DNA of 8,160 bases from positions 1 to 8,160 of the forward strand of contig RGCY01000049.1 of NCBI GenBank assembly GCA_009918865.1. The letters run 5' to 3'. The position numbers and the translations under genes are program-made. The first letter of the stretch is position 1, and every line of letters begins with the position of its first letter. The DNA is from Actinomycetota bacterium. Its GTDB lineage: Bacteria > Actinomycetota > Actinomycetes > S36-B12 > UBA5976. This document shows, in pieces, positions 1 through 6,542 of the stretch. The notes under the pieces were generated by a model. It was not told where the DNA came from. It did not search any database and saw nothing but the letters and a program-made list of their open reading frames with translations.

Positions 1-594
1 TTTCGGCACAGCATCTCGGTCAATCTTGGCGCGCTCGTGAAAGCCCGTGACGGTGTAACCGGGGCACAACGCCATCACTCGCACGCCCTTGCGCCGCACC
101 TCGCCAGCAAGCGATTCGGCAAAGGTTGTCGCCCACGCTTTCGCTGCACTGTAAGTGCCGCTGGGCATCCATCCAGCGACGCTGCTCACGATGATGACAC
201 CTCCACGACGACGCTGCACCATGCGCGGTAACGCGGCGTGGGTTGAACGCATCACCGCTGTCACCAACACATCGAGCATCTCTTGCTCGCCGTCGATATG
301 ACCGCCTACGAAAGGTTCGGTGGTCCCAAAGCCGGCGTTGTTCACCAGTAAATCAATGGGGTCTTCATCGGTGCGCAGGCGCTGTTCAATCACGGCCATG
401 CCTTCTCGGCTTGAGAGGTCTGCAGGAATGACCTGAACCTGCACTCCCTGTTTCTCGCGGAGTTTCTCAGCAAGCCGTTCGAGTTTGTCAGCACTGCGAG
501 CAACGAGCACTAGGTCATACCGTTGCTGCGCGAGTTGCAGCGCAAACTCCTCCCCGATTCCAGAGGACGCTCCTGTGACTAACGCCCAAGGCAT
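1..594 (-). CDS. Classical short-chain dehydrogenase/reductase (SDR), C-terminus cut by window edge
   Basis: Reading the minus strand from ATG at 594 gives 198 residues open to the window edge. It is a classical Rossmann-fold SDR, an NAD(P)H-dependent oxidoreductase acting in the cytoplasm on an unknown carbonyl or alcohol substrate. Visible motifs are the cofactor loop TGASSGIG (residues 7-14), NNAG (85-88), the catalytic Ser near 138 and YxxxK (Tyr148, Lys152), followed by a CPG segment (177-179). An Arg just after the second beta strand (VLVARS, 29-34) suggests NADP(H) preference; this is inference. The segment resembles the DltE/COG0300-type SDRs, which are usually about 250-270 residues, so perhaps 60 residues are missing. 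The start is supported by GGGAG at 605-601, six bases upstream. An ATG at 607 is out of frame. The gene lies 84 bp downstream of hspR on the same strand and could be read through from the chaperone operon. The substrate cannot be named. Confidence 0.93.
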   Translation of the reverse strand, partial: MPWALVTGASSGIGEEFALQLAQQRYDLVLVARSADKLERLAEKLREKQGVQVQVIPADLSSREGMAVIEQRLRTDEDPIDLLVNNAGFGTTEPFVGGHIDGEQEMLDVLVTAVMRSTHAALPRMVQRRRGGVIIVSSVAGWMPSGTYSAAKAWATTFAESLAGEVRRKGVRVMALCPGYTVTGFHERAKIDRDAVPK

Positions 595-678
595 GGTGTG
601 CTCCCATCTCAATCACCAGTCATGCGAGTCACCGCTCAGCAAATGTTTATCGCCAACCGGGCTGCTGAGCAGCGTAGG
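595..678 (-). other. hspR-SDR intergenic spacer with a weak hairpin
   Basis: This 84-bp gap separates the hspR stop from the SDR start. It contains an 8-bp inverted repeat, GCTCAGCA at 634-641 and TGCTGAGC at 663-670, with a 21-nt loop. The right arm can alternatively fold on itself as GCTGC-TGA-GCAGC (661-673). No T-run follows on the minus strand, so it does not look like a typical intrinsic terminator. I see no convincing promoter for the SDR here. Read-through from the dnaK operon is therefore possible but unproven. Confidence 0.35.
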
Positions 679-1008
679 TCAGCGCCGCCGGCCTCGCCAC
701 AGCACCAATGCGGTTGAGCGCACATCGCGTTCCACTTCCGCAAGTCGTGCACGCAATGCGTCGTTCTCGACCTGCAACTGCATGATGCGACGAATTCCTT
801 CGAGATTCACACCGGCTTCAGCGAGCAGCACCACTTCACGCAACCGTGCGATGTCGCGCAATGAATAAAGCCGACTACGCCCACCTGTGCGGCCGGGACT
901 CACGAGCCCCAATCGGTCGTACTGACGCAAAGTTTGTGGGTGGAGACCTGAAAGTTGCGCCGCAACTGAAATAGCAAAAACTGGTGCGTCGACATCGTGT
1001 TCCATCAT
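679..1008 (-). CDS. hspR: HspR, MerR-family heat-shock repressor
   Basis: This 109-residue protein is the actinobacterial heat-shock repressor that binds HAIR operators and turns down the dnaK operon. In studied actinobacteria DnaK acts as its co-repressor. The MerR-type winged helix-turn-helix covers about residues 10-75 (ISVAAQLSGLHPQTLRQYDRLG, then the wing around GRTGGRSRLYSL, then the EAGVNLEGIRRI helix). A short coiled coil follows (about 76-95), and the tail STALVLWRGRRR matches the conserved hydrophobic/basic HspR tail. The ATG at 1008 overlaps the dnaJ stop in an ATGA junction, with GGAG six bases upstream inside dnaJ. A second ATG at 1005 follows directly, so the first residue could be either. 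Mycobacterial HspR is about 126 residues; the difference is mostly in the coil before the tail. The last gene of the four-gene chaperone operon. Confidence 0.96.
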   Translation of the reverse strand: MMEHDVDAPVFAISVAAQLSGLHPQTLRQYDRLGLVSPGRTGGRSRLYSLRDIARLREVVLLAEAGVNLEGIRRIMQLQVENDALRARLAEVERDVRSTALVLWRGRRR

Positions 1009-2153
1009 CGCGCACTCCGATAGGCCGCAAGCGACGCTCGGGGGTCTTCATCGGACGTGCTGGCGGCGTAGGTTTCCAAAGCCGTGCGTGCATTGCTGCT
1101 CAAACTTTGTGGCACTGCGACTTCCACTGTGACGAGCAGGTCACCGCGACTGCCATCGCGCTTTGTTGCGCCTTTACCTTTAACTCGCAGCACCCGGCCC
1201 GTCGTGGTTCCAGCCGGCAAGGCAATCGTGACGTCGCCATCAAGCGGTGTTGGCACATCTACTTTCGCACCGAGTGCGGCTTCAGGAAATGTCACTGGCA
1301 CGGTCAAAGTGACATGGTCTCCACTTCTGCCGAACACCGGATGCGGCGCAACCTGCACTGTCACATAGAGGTCGCCAGCAGCGCCGCCGCGCTCGCCACT
1401 CGCGCCTTTGCCTGCCAACCGAATGCGCATGCCGTCTTTCACACCAGCAGGAACCTTCGCTTGCACCGTGCGCGCTTGTTCCACTCGTCCGGCACTGCGG
1501 CACACGCCACATGGGTTATCGATGATGGCGCCGCGGCCGCGACAGTCACGACACGGTTCAGAGAACCCGAAACCCCCAGCGTTACGCGCCGTGCTGCCCG
1601 TGCCCCCACATGTTCCGCATTGTCTTGGTGAGGTTCCAGCCTTTGCGCCGCTACCACCACACGCACCACACACTGCTTCGCCAATCAGCCGAAGTGACAC
1701 GGTCACACCACGCAGTGAGTCATGAAACCCAATTGTTGTGTGGGTTTCCAAGTCATTCCCGCGCACCGGACCACTGCGTCGGCGACCACCCCCACCGAAG
1801 ATGCCACCGAGCAAATCCCCAAAACCGCCGTCGCCGAAAAGGTCACCCATATCTGGACCAGCGCCACCGGAAAAGCCACCTTGACCGCCTGGGAATCCAC
1901 CCGGACGCGCACCAGACGCAAACAGTCGTCGCGCTTCGTCATACTCACGACGCTTCTCATTACTACTGAGCACGTCATACGCCTCAGAAACTTCCTTGAA
2001 GCGCGCTTCTGCCTTGTCATCACCAACGTTTGTGTCAGGATGGAATTGCTTCGCTAATTTTCGATACGACTTCTTAATCTCATCGGCCGAAGCAGACGCA
2101 GACACACCAAGGACCTTGTAGTAGTCCTTCTCTATCCAGTCTTTGGTGCTCAT
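1005..2153 (-). CDS. dnaJ: DnaJ (type I Hsp40 co-chaperone)
   Basis: DnaJ delivers unfolded substrates to DnaK and stimulates its ATPase in the cytoplasm. The 382-residue protein has the full type I layout: J domain (about 10-75, HPD at 38-40), Gly/Phe-rich linker (about 79-123), zinc-binding region with four CxxC repeats (162-165, 179-182, 201-204, 215-218), and the C-terminal substrate-binding domains (about 225-350). Length fits the family (E. coli 376). The N-terminus MSTKDWIEKDYYKVLGV is typical of actinobacterial DnaJ1 and supports the ATG at 2153, although the upstream Shine-Dalgarno is weak (AGGCG). The fourth zinc repeat reads CGVCRSAG, with Ser where CxxCxGxG expects Gly. The gene follows grpE after 49 bp, and its TGA at 1007-1005 overlaps the hspR start, suggesting translational coupling. 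Confidence 0.97.
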   Translation of the reverse strand: MSTKDWIEKDYYKVLGVSASASADEIKKSYRKLAKQFHPDTNVGDDKAEARFKEVSEAYDVLSSNEKRREYDEARRLFASGARPGGFPGGQGGFSGGAGPDMGDLFGDGGFGDLLGGIFGGGGRRRSGPVRGNDLETHTTIGFHDSLRGVTVSLRLIGEAVCGACGGSGAKAGTSPRQCGTCGGTGSTARNAGGFGFSEPCRDCRGRGAIIDNPCGVCRSAGRVEQARTVQAKVPAGVKDGMRIRLAGKGASGERGGAAGDLYVTVQVAPHPVFGRSGDHVTLTVPVTFPEAALGAKVDVPTPLDGDVTIALPAGTTTGRVLRVKGKGATKRDGSRGDLLVTVEVAVPQSLSSNARTALETYAASTSDEDPRASLAAYRSAR

Positions 2154-2202
2154 CGTCGCCTGTCGTCAAGGTGCGGTAATGATGTGAATGCCGATGCGCT
2201 AA

Positions 2203-2727
2203 TCACTGCCCATCAGCAACGGTCACGAGTGCTGGGCGCATGACACGACCTGCGTGCCGATAGCCCTGCTGATGCACAGTCACACACGTTGGTGCGCTGA
2301 CGTCATCGCGAGTTTCATGAGCGATGGCCTCATGCATCGTTGGGTCAAAGGCATCTCCAGCTTCACCAAAAGCTTCGAGTCCGAGCTTGCGGGTGGCAGC
2401 CTCAAGATTTTCTGCAACCACCTTGAAGGTGCCATTGAGGTCATCGTGTGCTCGTGCCCGACCGATGTCGTCAAGAATTGGGAGCAGCTCAGCAAGCGCG
2501 GCCGCGACTCCGGCATCCCGGAACAAGTCGCGGTCGCGATCAACACGCTTGCGGTAGTTCGAGTACTCAGCCTGTAAGCGCTGCAAGTCGCCGACCAATT
2601 CATTGACGCGCGCATCCACATCTGTGGCGGCCTGTTCTTCAGACGCAGCGACTTCGGCAGCAAGTTCGGACTCGAGGGTGTCGAGAAACTTCTCGACACC
2701 CTCGTCCGACACATGTGATTCGCTCAC
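2203..2727 (-). CDS. grpE: GrpE, nucleotide exchange factor for DnaK
   Basis: GrpE dimers release ADP from DnaK and so drive the chaperone cycle. The 174-residue protein has an acidic, poorly conserved N-terminus (about 1-35), a long helix expected to form the dimer coiled coil (about 36-90) and the C-terminal beta domain. The family signatures are visible: the FGEAGDAFDPTMHEAI segment (120-135) and VHQQGYRHAGRVMRPALVTV (151-170). Translation starts at GTG (2727-2725), which overlaps the dnaK stop as GTGA. Codons 8-19 contain a perfect 15-bp inverted repeat, annotated separately. The length is slightly short compared with many GrpE proteins but all core elements are present. Confidence 0.96.
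   Translation of the reverse strand: MSESHVSDEGVEKFLDTLESELAAEVAASEEQAATDVDARVNELVGDLQRLQAEYSNYRKRVDRDRDLFRDAGVAAALAELLPILDDIGRARAHDDLNGTFKVVAENLEAATRKLGLEAFGEAGDAFDPTMHEAIAHETRDDVSAPTCVTVHQQGYRHAGRVMRPALVTVADGQ
2673..2704 (-). repeat. Perfect 15-bp inverted repeat inside the 5' end of grpE
   Basis: On the minus (mRNA) strand the arm CGAGGGTGTCGAGAA (2704-2690) is followed by two bases and then by TTCTCGACACCCTCG (2687-2673), with no mismatch. As RNA this would fold into a stem of about 13-14 bp with a 4-6 nt loop, beginning 23 bases after the first base of the grpE start codon. It falls in the variable acidic N-terminus of GrpE (residues 8-19). No U-run follows, so a simple intrinsic terminator is unlikely. 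Control of grpE translation, RNA processing or protection of the upstream dnaK message are possible roles, all inferred. Confidence 0.85.
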
Positions 2728-4562
2728 TTGTTTGCTTCCGCAGTCTCGTCAACGATTTCCGCATCAATGATGTCTTCGTCTGACCCTGGTGCACCGGCAG
2801 ACCCAGCATCGCCAGCAGCCTGCTGCGATGCGTACATCGCAGCACCTAGTGCCTGCGATGCCTGTGCCACAGCATCCGTTGCTGACTTGATGGCTGCAGT
2901 GTCAGTGCCTTCAAGAGCCTTCTTCAGCGCGTTGAGAGACTCCTCAACGTTCTGCTTACCCTCCGCCGGCACTTTGTCTTCATTGTCCTTGAGGAACTTC
3001 TCGGTCTGGTAGACCAACGATTCTCCAGTGTTGCGCACTTCGGCTTCCTCACGCTTGCTGCGGTCTTCCTCAGCATGCGCTTCGGCGTCCTTCATCATGC
3101 GTTCAATGTCATCCTTGGAGATGCCGGAACCACCCGTGATGGTCATCGACTGCTCTTTGCCTGTGCCGAGATCCTTGGCCGACACATGCACGATGCCGTT
3201 GGCGTCAATGTCGAAGGTCACTTCAACCTGTGGGATGCCGCGTGGGGCTGGCGCAATTCCGGTCAGCTCGAAGGTGCCCAGTTTCTTGTTGTAGGCAGCC
3301 ATTTCGCGCTCACCTTGGAACACCTGAATCAGCACCGAAGGCTGACTGTCTTCAGCCGTGGTGAAGATTTCCGAGCGCTTGGTCGGAATCGTTGTGTTGC
3401 GCTCAATGAGCTTGGTCATGATTCCGCCCTTGGTTTCGATACCAAGTGACAGTGGCGTGACATCAAGCAACAACACATCCTTGACCTCACCCTTGAGCAC
3501 ACCGGCCTGCAGCGCAGCACCAACAGCGACGACCTCATCAGGGTTCACGCCCTTGTTGGGTTCCTGGCCACCGGTGAGTTCTTTAACCAATTCAGTCACT
3601 GCGGGCATACGGGTGGAGCCACCGACGAGCACCACGTGGTCAATGTCGCCCACCTTGATGCCAGCATCCTTGATGACGGAAGCGAATGGTGCCTTGCAGC
3701 GCTCAAGCAGCGACGAAGTCAACTGTTGGAACTGCGAACGACTCAATGTTTCATCCATGTGGAGCGGACCTTCGGCGCTGGCCGTGATGTATGGCAGGTT
3801 GATGGTTGCGGTCATCGCAGACGACAACTCAATCTTTGCCTTCTCGGCGGCTTCACGCACACGTTGCATCGCCATCTTGTCTTTCGAAAGGTCGACACCG
3901 TGGGCATTCTTGAAGTTCGTGACCAGGTGTTGCACAACGCTCTCATCCCAGTCATCACCACCGAGGTGGTTGTCACCGCTTGTGGCCTTGACTTCAACGA
4001 TGCCATCACCAATCTCGAGTAGTGACACGTCGAAAGTTCCGCCACCGAGGTCGAAAACCAGAATCGTCTGGTCTTTCTCACCCTTGTCCAATCCATACGC
4101 CAACGCAGCCGCAGTTGGTTCGTTGATGATGCGCAGAACATTTAGACCTGCGATTTGACCAGCGTCTTTTGTGGCTTGACGCTGTGCGTCATTGAAATAT
4201 GCCGGCACCGTGATGACGGCGTCTGTGACTGTGTCACCGAGGTAGGCCTCAGCATCGCGCTTAAGTTTCATCAACACTCGCGCACTGATTTCCGGCGCGG
4301 TGTAATCCTTACCGTCAATGTTCGTCTTCCATGATGTGTCGCCCATGTGGCGCTTCACGGAGCGCAGAGTGCGCTCCACATTCGTGACCGCTTGCCGCTT
4401 GGCCACTTCGCCGACGAGCACTTCCCCGTTCTTGGCGAACGCCACGATGGAAGGGGTCGTACGAGCACCCTCAGCGTTCGCGATCACCGTGGGCTCTCCG
4501 CCCTCAAGGACGCTCACCACCGAGTTCGTCGTACCAAGATCGATGCCTACCGCACGAGCCAT
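2724..4562 (-). CDS. dnaK: DnaK (Hsp70 chaperone)
   Basis: DnaK is the ATP-driven Hsp70 that binds exposed hydrophobic peptides in the cytoplasm with DnaJ and GrpE. The 612-residue protein has all landmarks: phosphate loop IDLGTTNS (7-14), LPYIT-type lobe elements, DLGGGTFDVS (171-180), adenosine-site GGSTRMP (314-320), interdomain linker VLLLDVTPLSLG (363-374), a substrate-binding beta domain to about 480, the helical lid, and an acidic tail containing DAEIVDE (600-606). The segment after residue 70 lacks the roughly 24-residue insertion of proteobacterial DnaK, as known for Gram-positive homologues. The frame is open further upstream to 4634, but the start at 4562 is chosen because MARAVGIDLGTT is the conserved N-terminus and GAGGAG sits seven bases before it. 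First gene of the operon; a HAIR operator lies about 80 bp upstream. Its TGA overlaps the grpE GTG. Confidence 0.98.
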   Translation of the reverse strand: MARAVGIDLGTTNSVVSVLEGGEPTVIANAEGARTTPSIVAFAKNGEVLVGEVAKRQAVTNVERTLRSVKRHMGDTSWKTNIDGKDYTAPEISARVLMKLKRDAEAYLGDTVTDAVITVPAYFNDAQRQATKDAGQIAGLNVLRIINEPTAAALAYGLDKGEKDQTILVFDLGGGTFDVSLLEIGDGIVEVKATSGDNHLGGDDWDESVVQHLVTNFKNAHGVDLSKDKMAMQRVREAAEKAKIELSSAMTATINLPYITASAEGPLHMDETLSRSQFQQLTSSLLERCKAPFASVIKDAGIKVGDIDHVVLVGGSTRMPAVTELVKELTGGQEPNKGVNPDEVVAVGAALQAGVLKGEVKDVLLLDVTPLSLGIETKGGIMTKLIERNTTIPTKRSEIFTTAEDSQPSVLIQVFQGEREMAAYNKKLGTFELTGIAPAPRGIPQVEVTFDIDANGIVHVSAKDLGTGKEQSMTITGGSGISKDDIERMMKDAEAHAEEDRSKREEAEVRNTGESLVYQTEKFLKDNEDKVPAEGKQNVEESLNALKKALEGTDTAAIKSATDAVAQASQALGAAMYASQQAAGDAGSAGAPGSDEDIIDAEIVDETAEANK

Positions 4563-4569
4563 GGTTCTT

Positions 4570-4576
4570 CTCCTCT
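4570..4576 (-). promoter_or_regulatory. dnaK ribosome binding site
   Basis: AGAGGAG on the minus strand ends seven bases before the ATG at 4562. It decides the dnaK start in favour of MARAVGIDLG rather than the earlier in-frame ATG at 4634, which would add 24 non-conserved residues and lie next to the operator. Confidence 0.85.
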
Positions 4577-4640
4577 GTTTGCTGTGTTCCGTCTGCCGAA
4601 GAGGGCTGAGAAGGGTTACTACCTTCGGACCCACTTTGGA

Positions 4641-4661
4641 GTTGAGTCGTTGTGACTCAAC
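4641..4661 (-). promoter_or_regulatory. HAIR operator for HspR upstream of dnaK
   Basis: GTTGAGT-N7-ACTCAAC is a perfect inverted repeat with a 7-base spacer (arms 4641-4647 and 4655-4661; one further A/T pair at 4640/4662 extends it). The known HspR-associated inverted repeat is CTTGAGT-N7-ACTCAAG, so only the outermost base pair differs. It lies 78 bp before the dnaK ATG. On the minus strand the TTGAGT at 4660-4655 could serve as a -35 element, with a weak -10 such as CAAAGT (4638-4633, 16-bp spacing), so bound HspR would block polymerase. The operator is clear; the promoter hexamers are tentative. Confidence 0.88.
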
Positions 4662-4742
4662 TTATCTGCGTAAACCCTACTCCATAGGGAGAGTATTCCA
4701 CCATTCGGGGTTGGATTTAGGGAAAATTCGGACATTTAGCCA

Positions 4743-4756
4743 TGCACGAGCGTGCA
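4743..4756. repeat. Small palindrome TGCACG-AG-CGTGCA
   Basis: A perfect 6-bp inverted repeat with a 2-base centre lies about 80 bp upstream of the HAIR site. It may be a binding site for another regulator or a chance palindrome. It is far from the protease stop (over 160 bp) and has no T-run, so it is not an obvious terminator. Confidence 0.35.
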
Positions 4757-4917
4757 ACTCGGACACCGCTGTGCCGTCTGGATAAATCCGTGGCCGGTGA
4801 TAGGGCTGCATTGCCTACTGCGTCAGCACGTCGACGACGGACTGCGCAGATGGCTCAGGGCATGGGTGGGGACAGCACCTAGCGGCTGCCGGGTTCGCTC
4901 GCCCCTTGGGGGTGTCC

Positions 4918-6495
4918 CTACTTACGGATTGAAATCGTGACCGTTGTTCCGGCCACAGCTGGCGATGCTCCTTGGGCTGGCACAAACAAGCGGTACTTGC
5001 CGGCAGTTCGAATCGTGTACGCGAGCGTAGTTTTGCCGCCACTATCCGTAAGCCCAGACGTCACGCCAATCCACGAACCATTGGATTGCTGCATCTGCAA
5101 TGTCACTATTTGGCTCGACATCGGCTTACTCGCGCCCACACGCAAGGCATCAAAAACGGTCACTGTGGGTCGAATCGCTGTGCCCATTCTCACTGACGAC
5201 AACAACGTTGAGAACGTCACACGTCGCACATTCATTTCCGTCGCGCTAAGTGCAGGAAGGACCGTGTCATTGCACGCACCATTAGGAATCAAACTTTGCT
5301 GTTCCAACCCAGGGCACACATCCATGAGGCGGTTAGCAAGTTGATAGTAATTTGTGGTTGCCCACAATCTTGGCAAGACCGCCCACCACAACTGTGCGGT
5401 TGCATCATCACCCATGCCCTTGATGGTGCGCCCGTTGAAGGTGCCGCCCACACTCATCAAGTAGGCAGCCTTGTTGCCCACACCGCTGTTCGTGTGCACC
5501 CCACCGTAATCCTGATTTAGTGGATCCGTGTCCCAACAAGGACTACTCATGCGGTCCGGCTGCCATCCCTTGCAACTACTGGCTTGTCCGCGCAATCGCG
5601 TTGGCTTCACGGCAGGCAACCCGTATGGATCTTTCATGCTGCGCAAGAAATCAATTGGCTTCGTCGCCACGCTCGTCCATGTGTGACCTTCACCAATTGT
5701 CCAGTCGTCCTGATAGGACCCATACCGTTTCAGCGCTTGGGCTCTATCAATCAATTCACCAAAGATGTCGCTGATGCTTTCGTTGATTGCACCTGATTGA
5801 CCTTGATACTGCAATTGCGCGAGTGTTCCAGTGACACCATGCTGCATCTCATGCGCAATGACATCAGAAAGTCCGGCCAAGCCGGCACCGATGGACATAC
5901 TGCCGCCAACCATGCCTTCCGGTGCAGGCTGCCAAAAGGCGTTGTCGCCATTGCAGGATTTCTCAAATTCGCCATTGCGATTTTTCACAAAGACAAAGCC
6001 ATCACATGAGTTCACTGTTGCACTCAACACGCGCTTGTAAGACGGGTCGTCCGCATAACCAAGGCCGATGTTGTCTGTTAGGTCATAAGAAAAGCGCTGC
6101 TTATAAAAGTCATACACGTCGCCGAGCAGCGTGTAGACCTGCATGACTTGCGGATCTGTTGCGTTGTTGATGCCATTGGGATCTTCACTTCGTCCCACGG
6201 TGGTGGCCGTTGGTTGACCAAAGGAGTCTCGGCTCTTCGGATCTATGTCTGACAACTCACACCAATACGCGATGTTCCAGTTCTGCTTTTGATCACAGAC
6301 AACCCGGTTGAGTACTGCTTGTGCGCCAACCACGGGCGCGCTCACGGCCGCAGCTGACACCTGAATGCGTGGGTGAGCAGCCGTCTTGATGCCTTGGGCT
6401 GAACCGGATTCGGTGTGGCTCGGGTGCGAGCCGGCGAGTGCGACACATGCCAGCGCTGAGAAGGCAAACAGCGATGTTCTGAGGATGTTCCGCAT
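4918..6495 (-). CDS. Secreted thermolysin-family (M4) zinc metalloprotease with C-terminal Ig-like domain
   Basis: The 525-residue protein is predicted to be an exported zinc endopeptidase. A signal peptide covers residues 1-21 (ALA|G cleavage likely). The M4 catalytic domain shows AFW (186-188, thermolysin NNAFW region), HEMQH (215-219) with zinc ligands His215 and His219, the third ligand Glu239 in SGAINESISD, Tyr230, Asp329 and the transition-state His334 in YGGVHTNSG. Spacings match thermolysin. Residues from about 430 to 525 look like a beta-rich Ig-like domain (VTLQMQQSNGSWIGVTSGLTDSGGKTTLAYTI). Only about 45 residues separate the signal peptide from the apparent catalytic domain, so the usual FTP/PepSY propeptide is missing. 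Eight cysteines outside the signal form four close pairs. The ATG at 6495 is supported by AAAGGGG seven bases upstream. Substrate unknown; a nutrient-scavenging role is a guess. Confidence 0.93.
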   Translation of the reverse strand: MRNILRTSLFAFSALACVALAGSHPSHTESGSAQGIKTAAHPRIQVSAAAVSAPVVGAQAVLNRVVCDQKQNWNIAYWCELSDIDPKSRDSFGQPTATTVGRSEDPNGINNATDPQVMQVYTLLGDVYDFYKQRFSYDLTDNIGLGYADDPSYKRVLSATVNSCDGFVFVKNRNGEFEKSCNGDNAFWQPAPEGMVGGSMSIGAGLAGLSDVIAHEMQHGVTGTLAQLQYQGQSGAINESISDIFGELIDRAQALKRYGSYQDDWTIGEGHTWTSVATKPIDFLRSMKDPYGLPAVKPTRLRGQASSCKGWQPDRMSSPCWDTDPLNQDYGGVHTNSGVGNKAAYLMSVGGTFNGRTIKGMGDDATAQLWWAVLPRLWATTNYYQLANRLMDVCPGLEQQSLIPNGACNDTVLPALSATEMNVRRVTFSTLLSSVRMGTAIRPTVTVFDALRVGASKPMSSQIVTLQMQQSNGSWIGVTSGLTDSGGKTTLAYTIRTAGKYRLFVPAQGASPAVAGTTVTISIRK

Positions 6496-6542
6496 AGCGA
6501 GACCCCTTTCACACCGTCGGCGAGCCCTGTGCGTGCCGGCTT

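Larger units (their letters stand above)
4563..4917. other. Protease-dnaK intergenic region (355 bp)
   Basis: No gene is supported here. The part next to dnaK (4563-4662) holds the leader, ribosome binding site and HAIR operator. A small inverted repeat CCCTA-CTCCA-TAGGG lies at 4675-4689 and a 6-bp palindrome at 4743-4756. From 4757 to 4917, downstream of the protease stop, I see only weak hairpin potential: GGGACA at 4869-4874 can pair with TGTCCC at 4913-4918, overlapping the protease stop, with a long loop and no T-run. No tRNA or recognisable structured RNA was found by eye on either strand. Confidence 0.5.

Noticed and set aside
984..1631. Plus-strand open frame of 215 codons antisense to dnaJ/hspR
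   Set aside because: Composition is dominated by Arg, His, Cys and Ala with no recognisable domain, and the opposite strand encodes clear DnaJ and HspR.
3358..4158. Long plus-strand open frame (266 codons) antisense to dnaK
   Set aside because: Long open frames opposite Hsp70/DnaK genes are a known artefact of their codon bias and have produced spurious 'NAD-specific glutamate dehydrogenase' annotations. The dnaK reading is unequivocal.
4562..4634. Longer DnaK starting at the ATG at 4634
   Set aside because: The extra 24 residues are not conserved, the start would fall just inside the operator/promoter region, and a strong ribosome binding site precedes the ATG at 4562.
4869..4918. Possible intrinsic terminator of the protease gene
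   Set aside because: Only a 6-bp stem with a loop near 38 nt, overlapping the stop codon, and no T-run follows on the minus strand.
4868..4920. GCGAACCCGGCAGC on the minus strand, resembling part of a c-di-AMP (ydaO) riboswitch
   Set aside because: The rest of the riboswitch consensus is absent, the sequence upstream of it is protease coding sequence, and the next gene downstream is dnaK, not a cell-wall hydrolase or transporter.
6436..6460. Possible lipobox (ALAC, Cys17) in the protease signal peptide
   Set aside because: The -3 and -2 residues (Ala, Leu) do not fit the lipobox consensus, and a good type I cleavage site (ALA|G) lies four residues further on.
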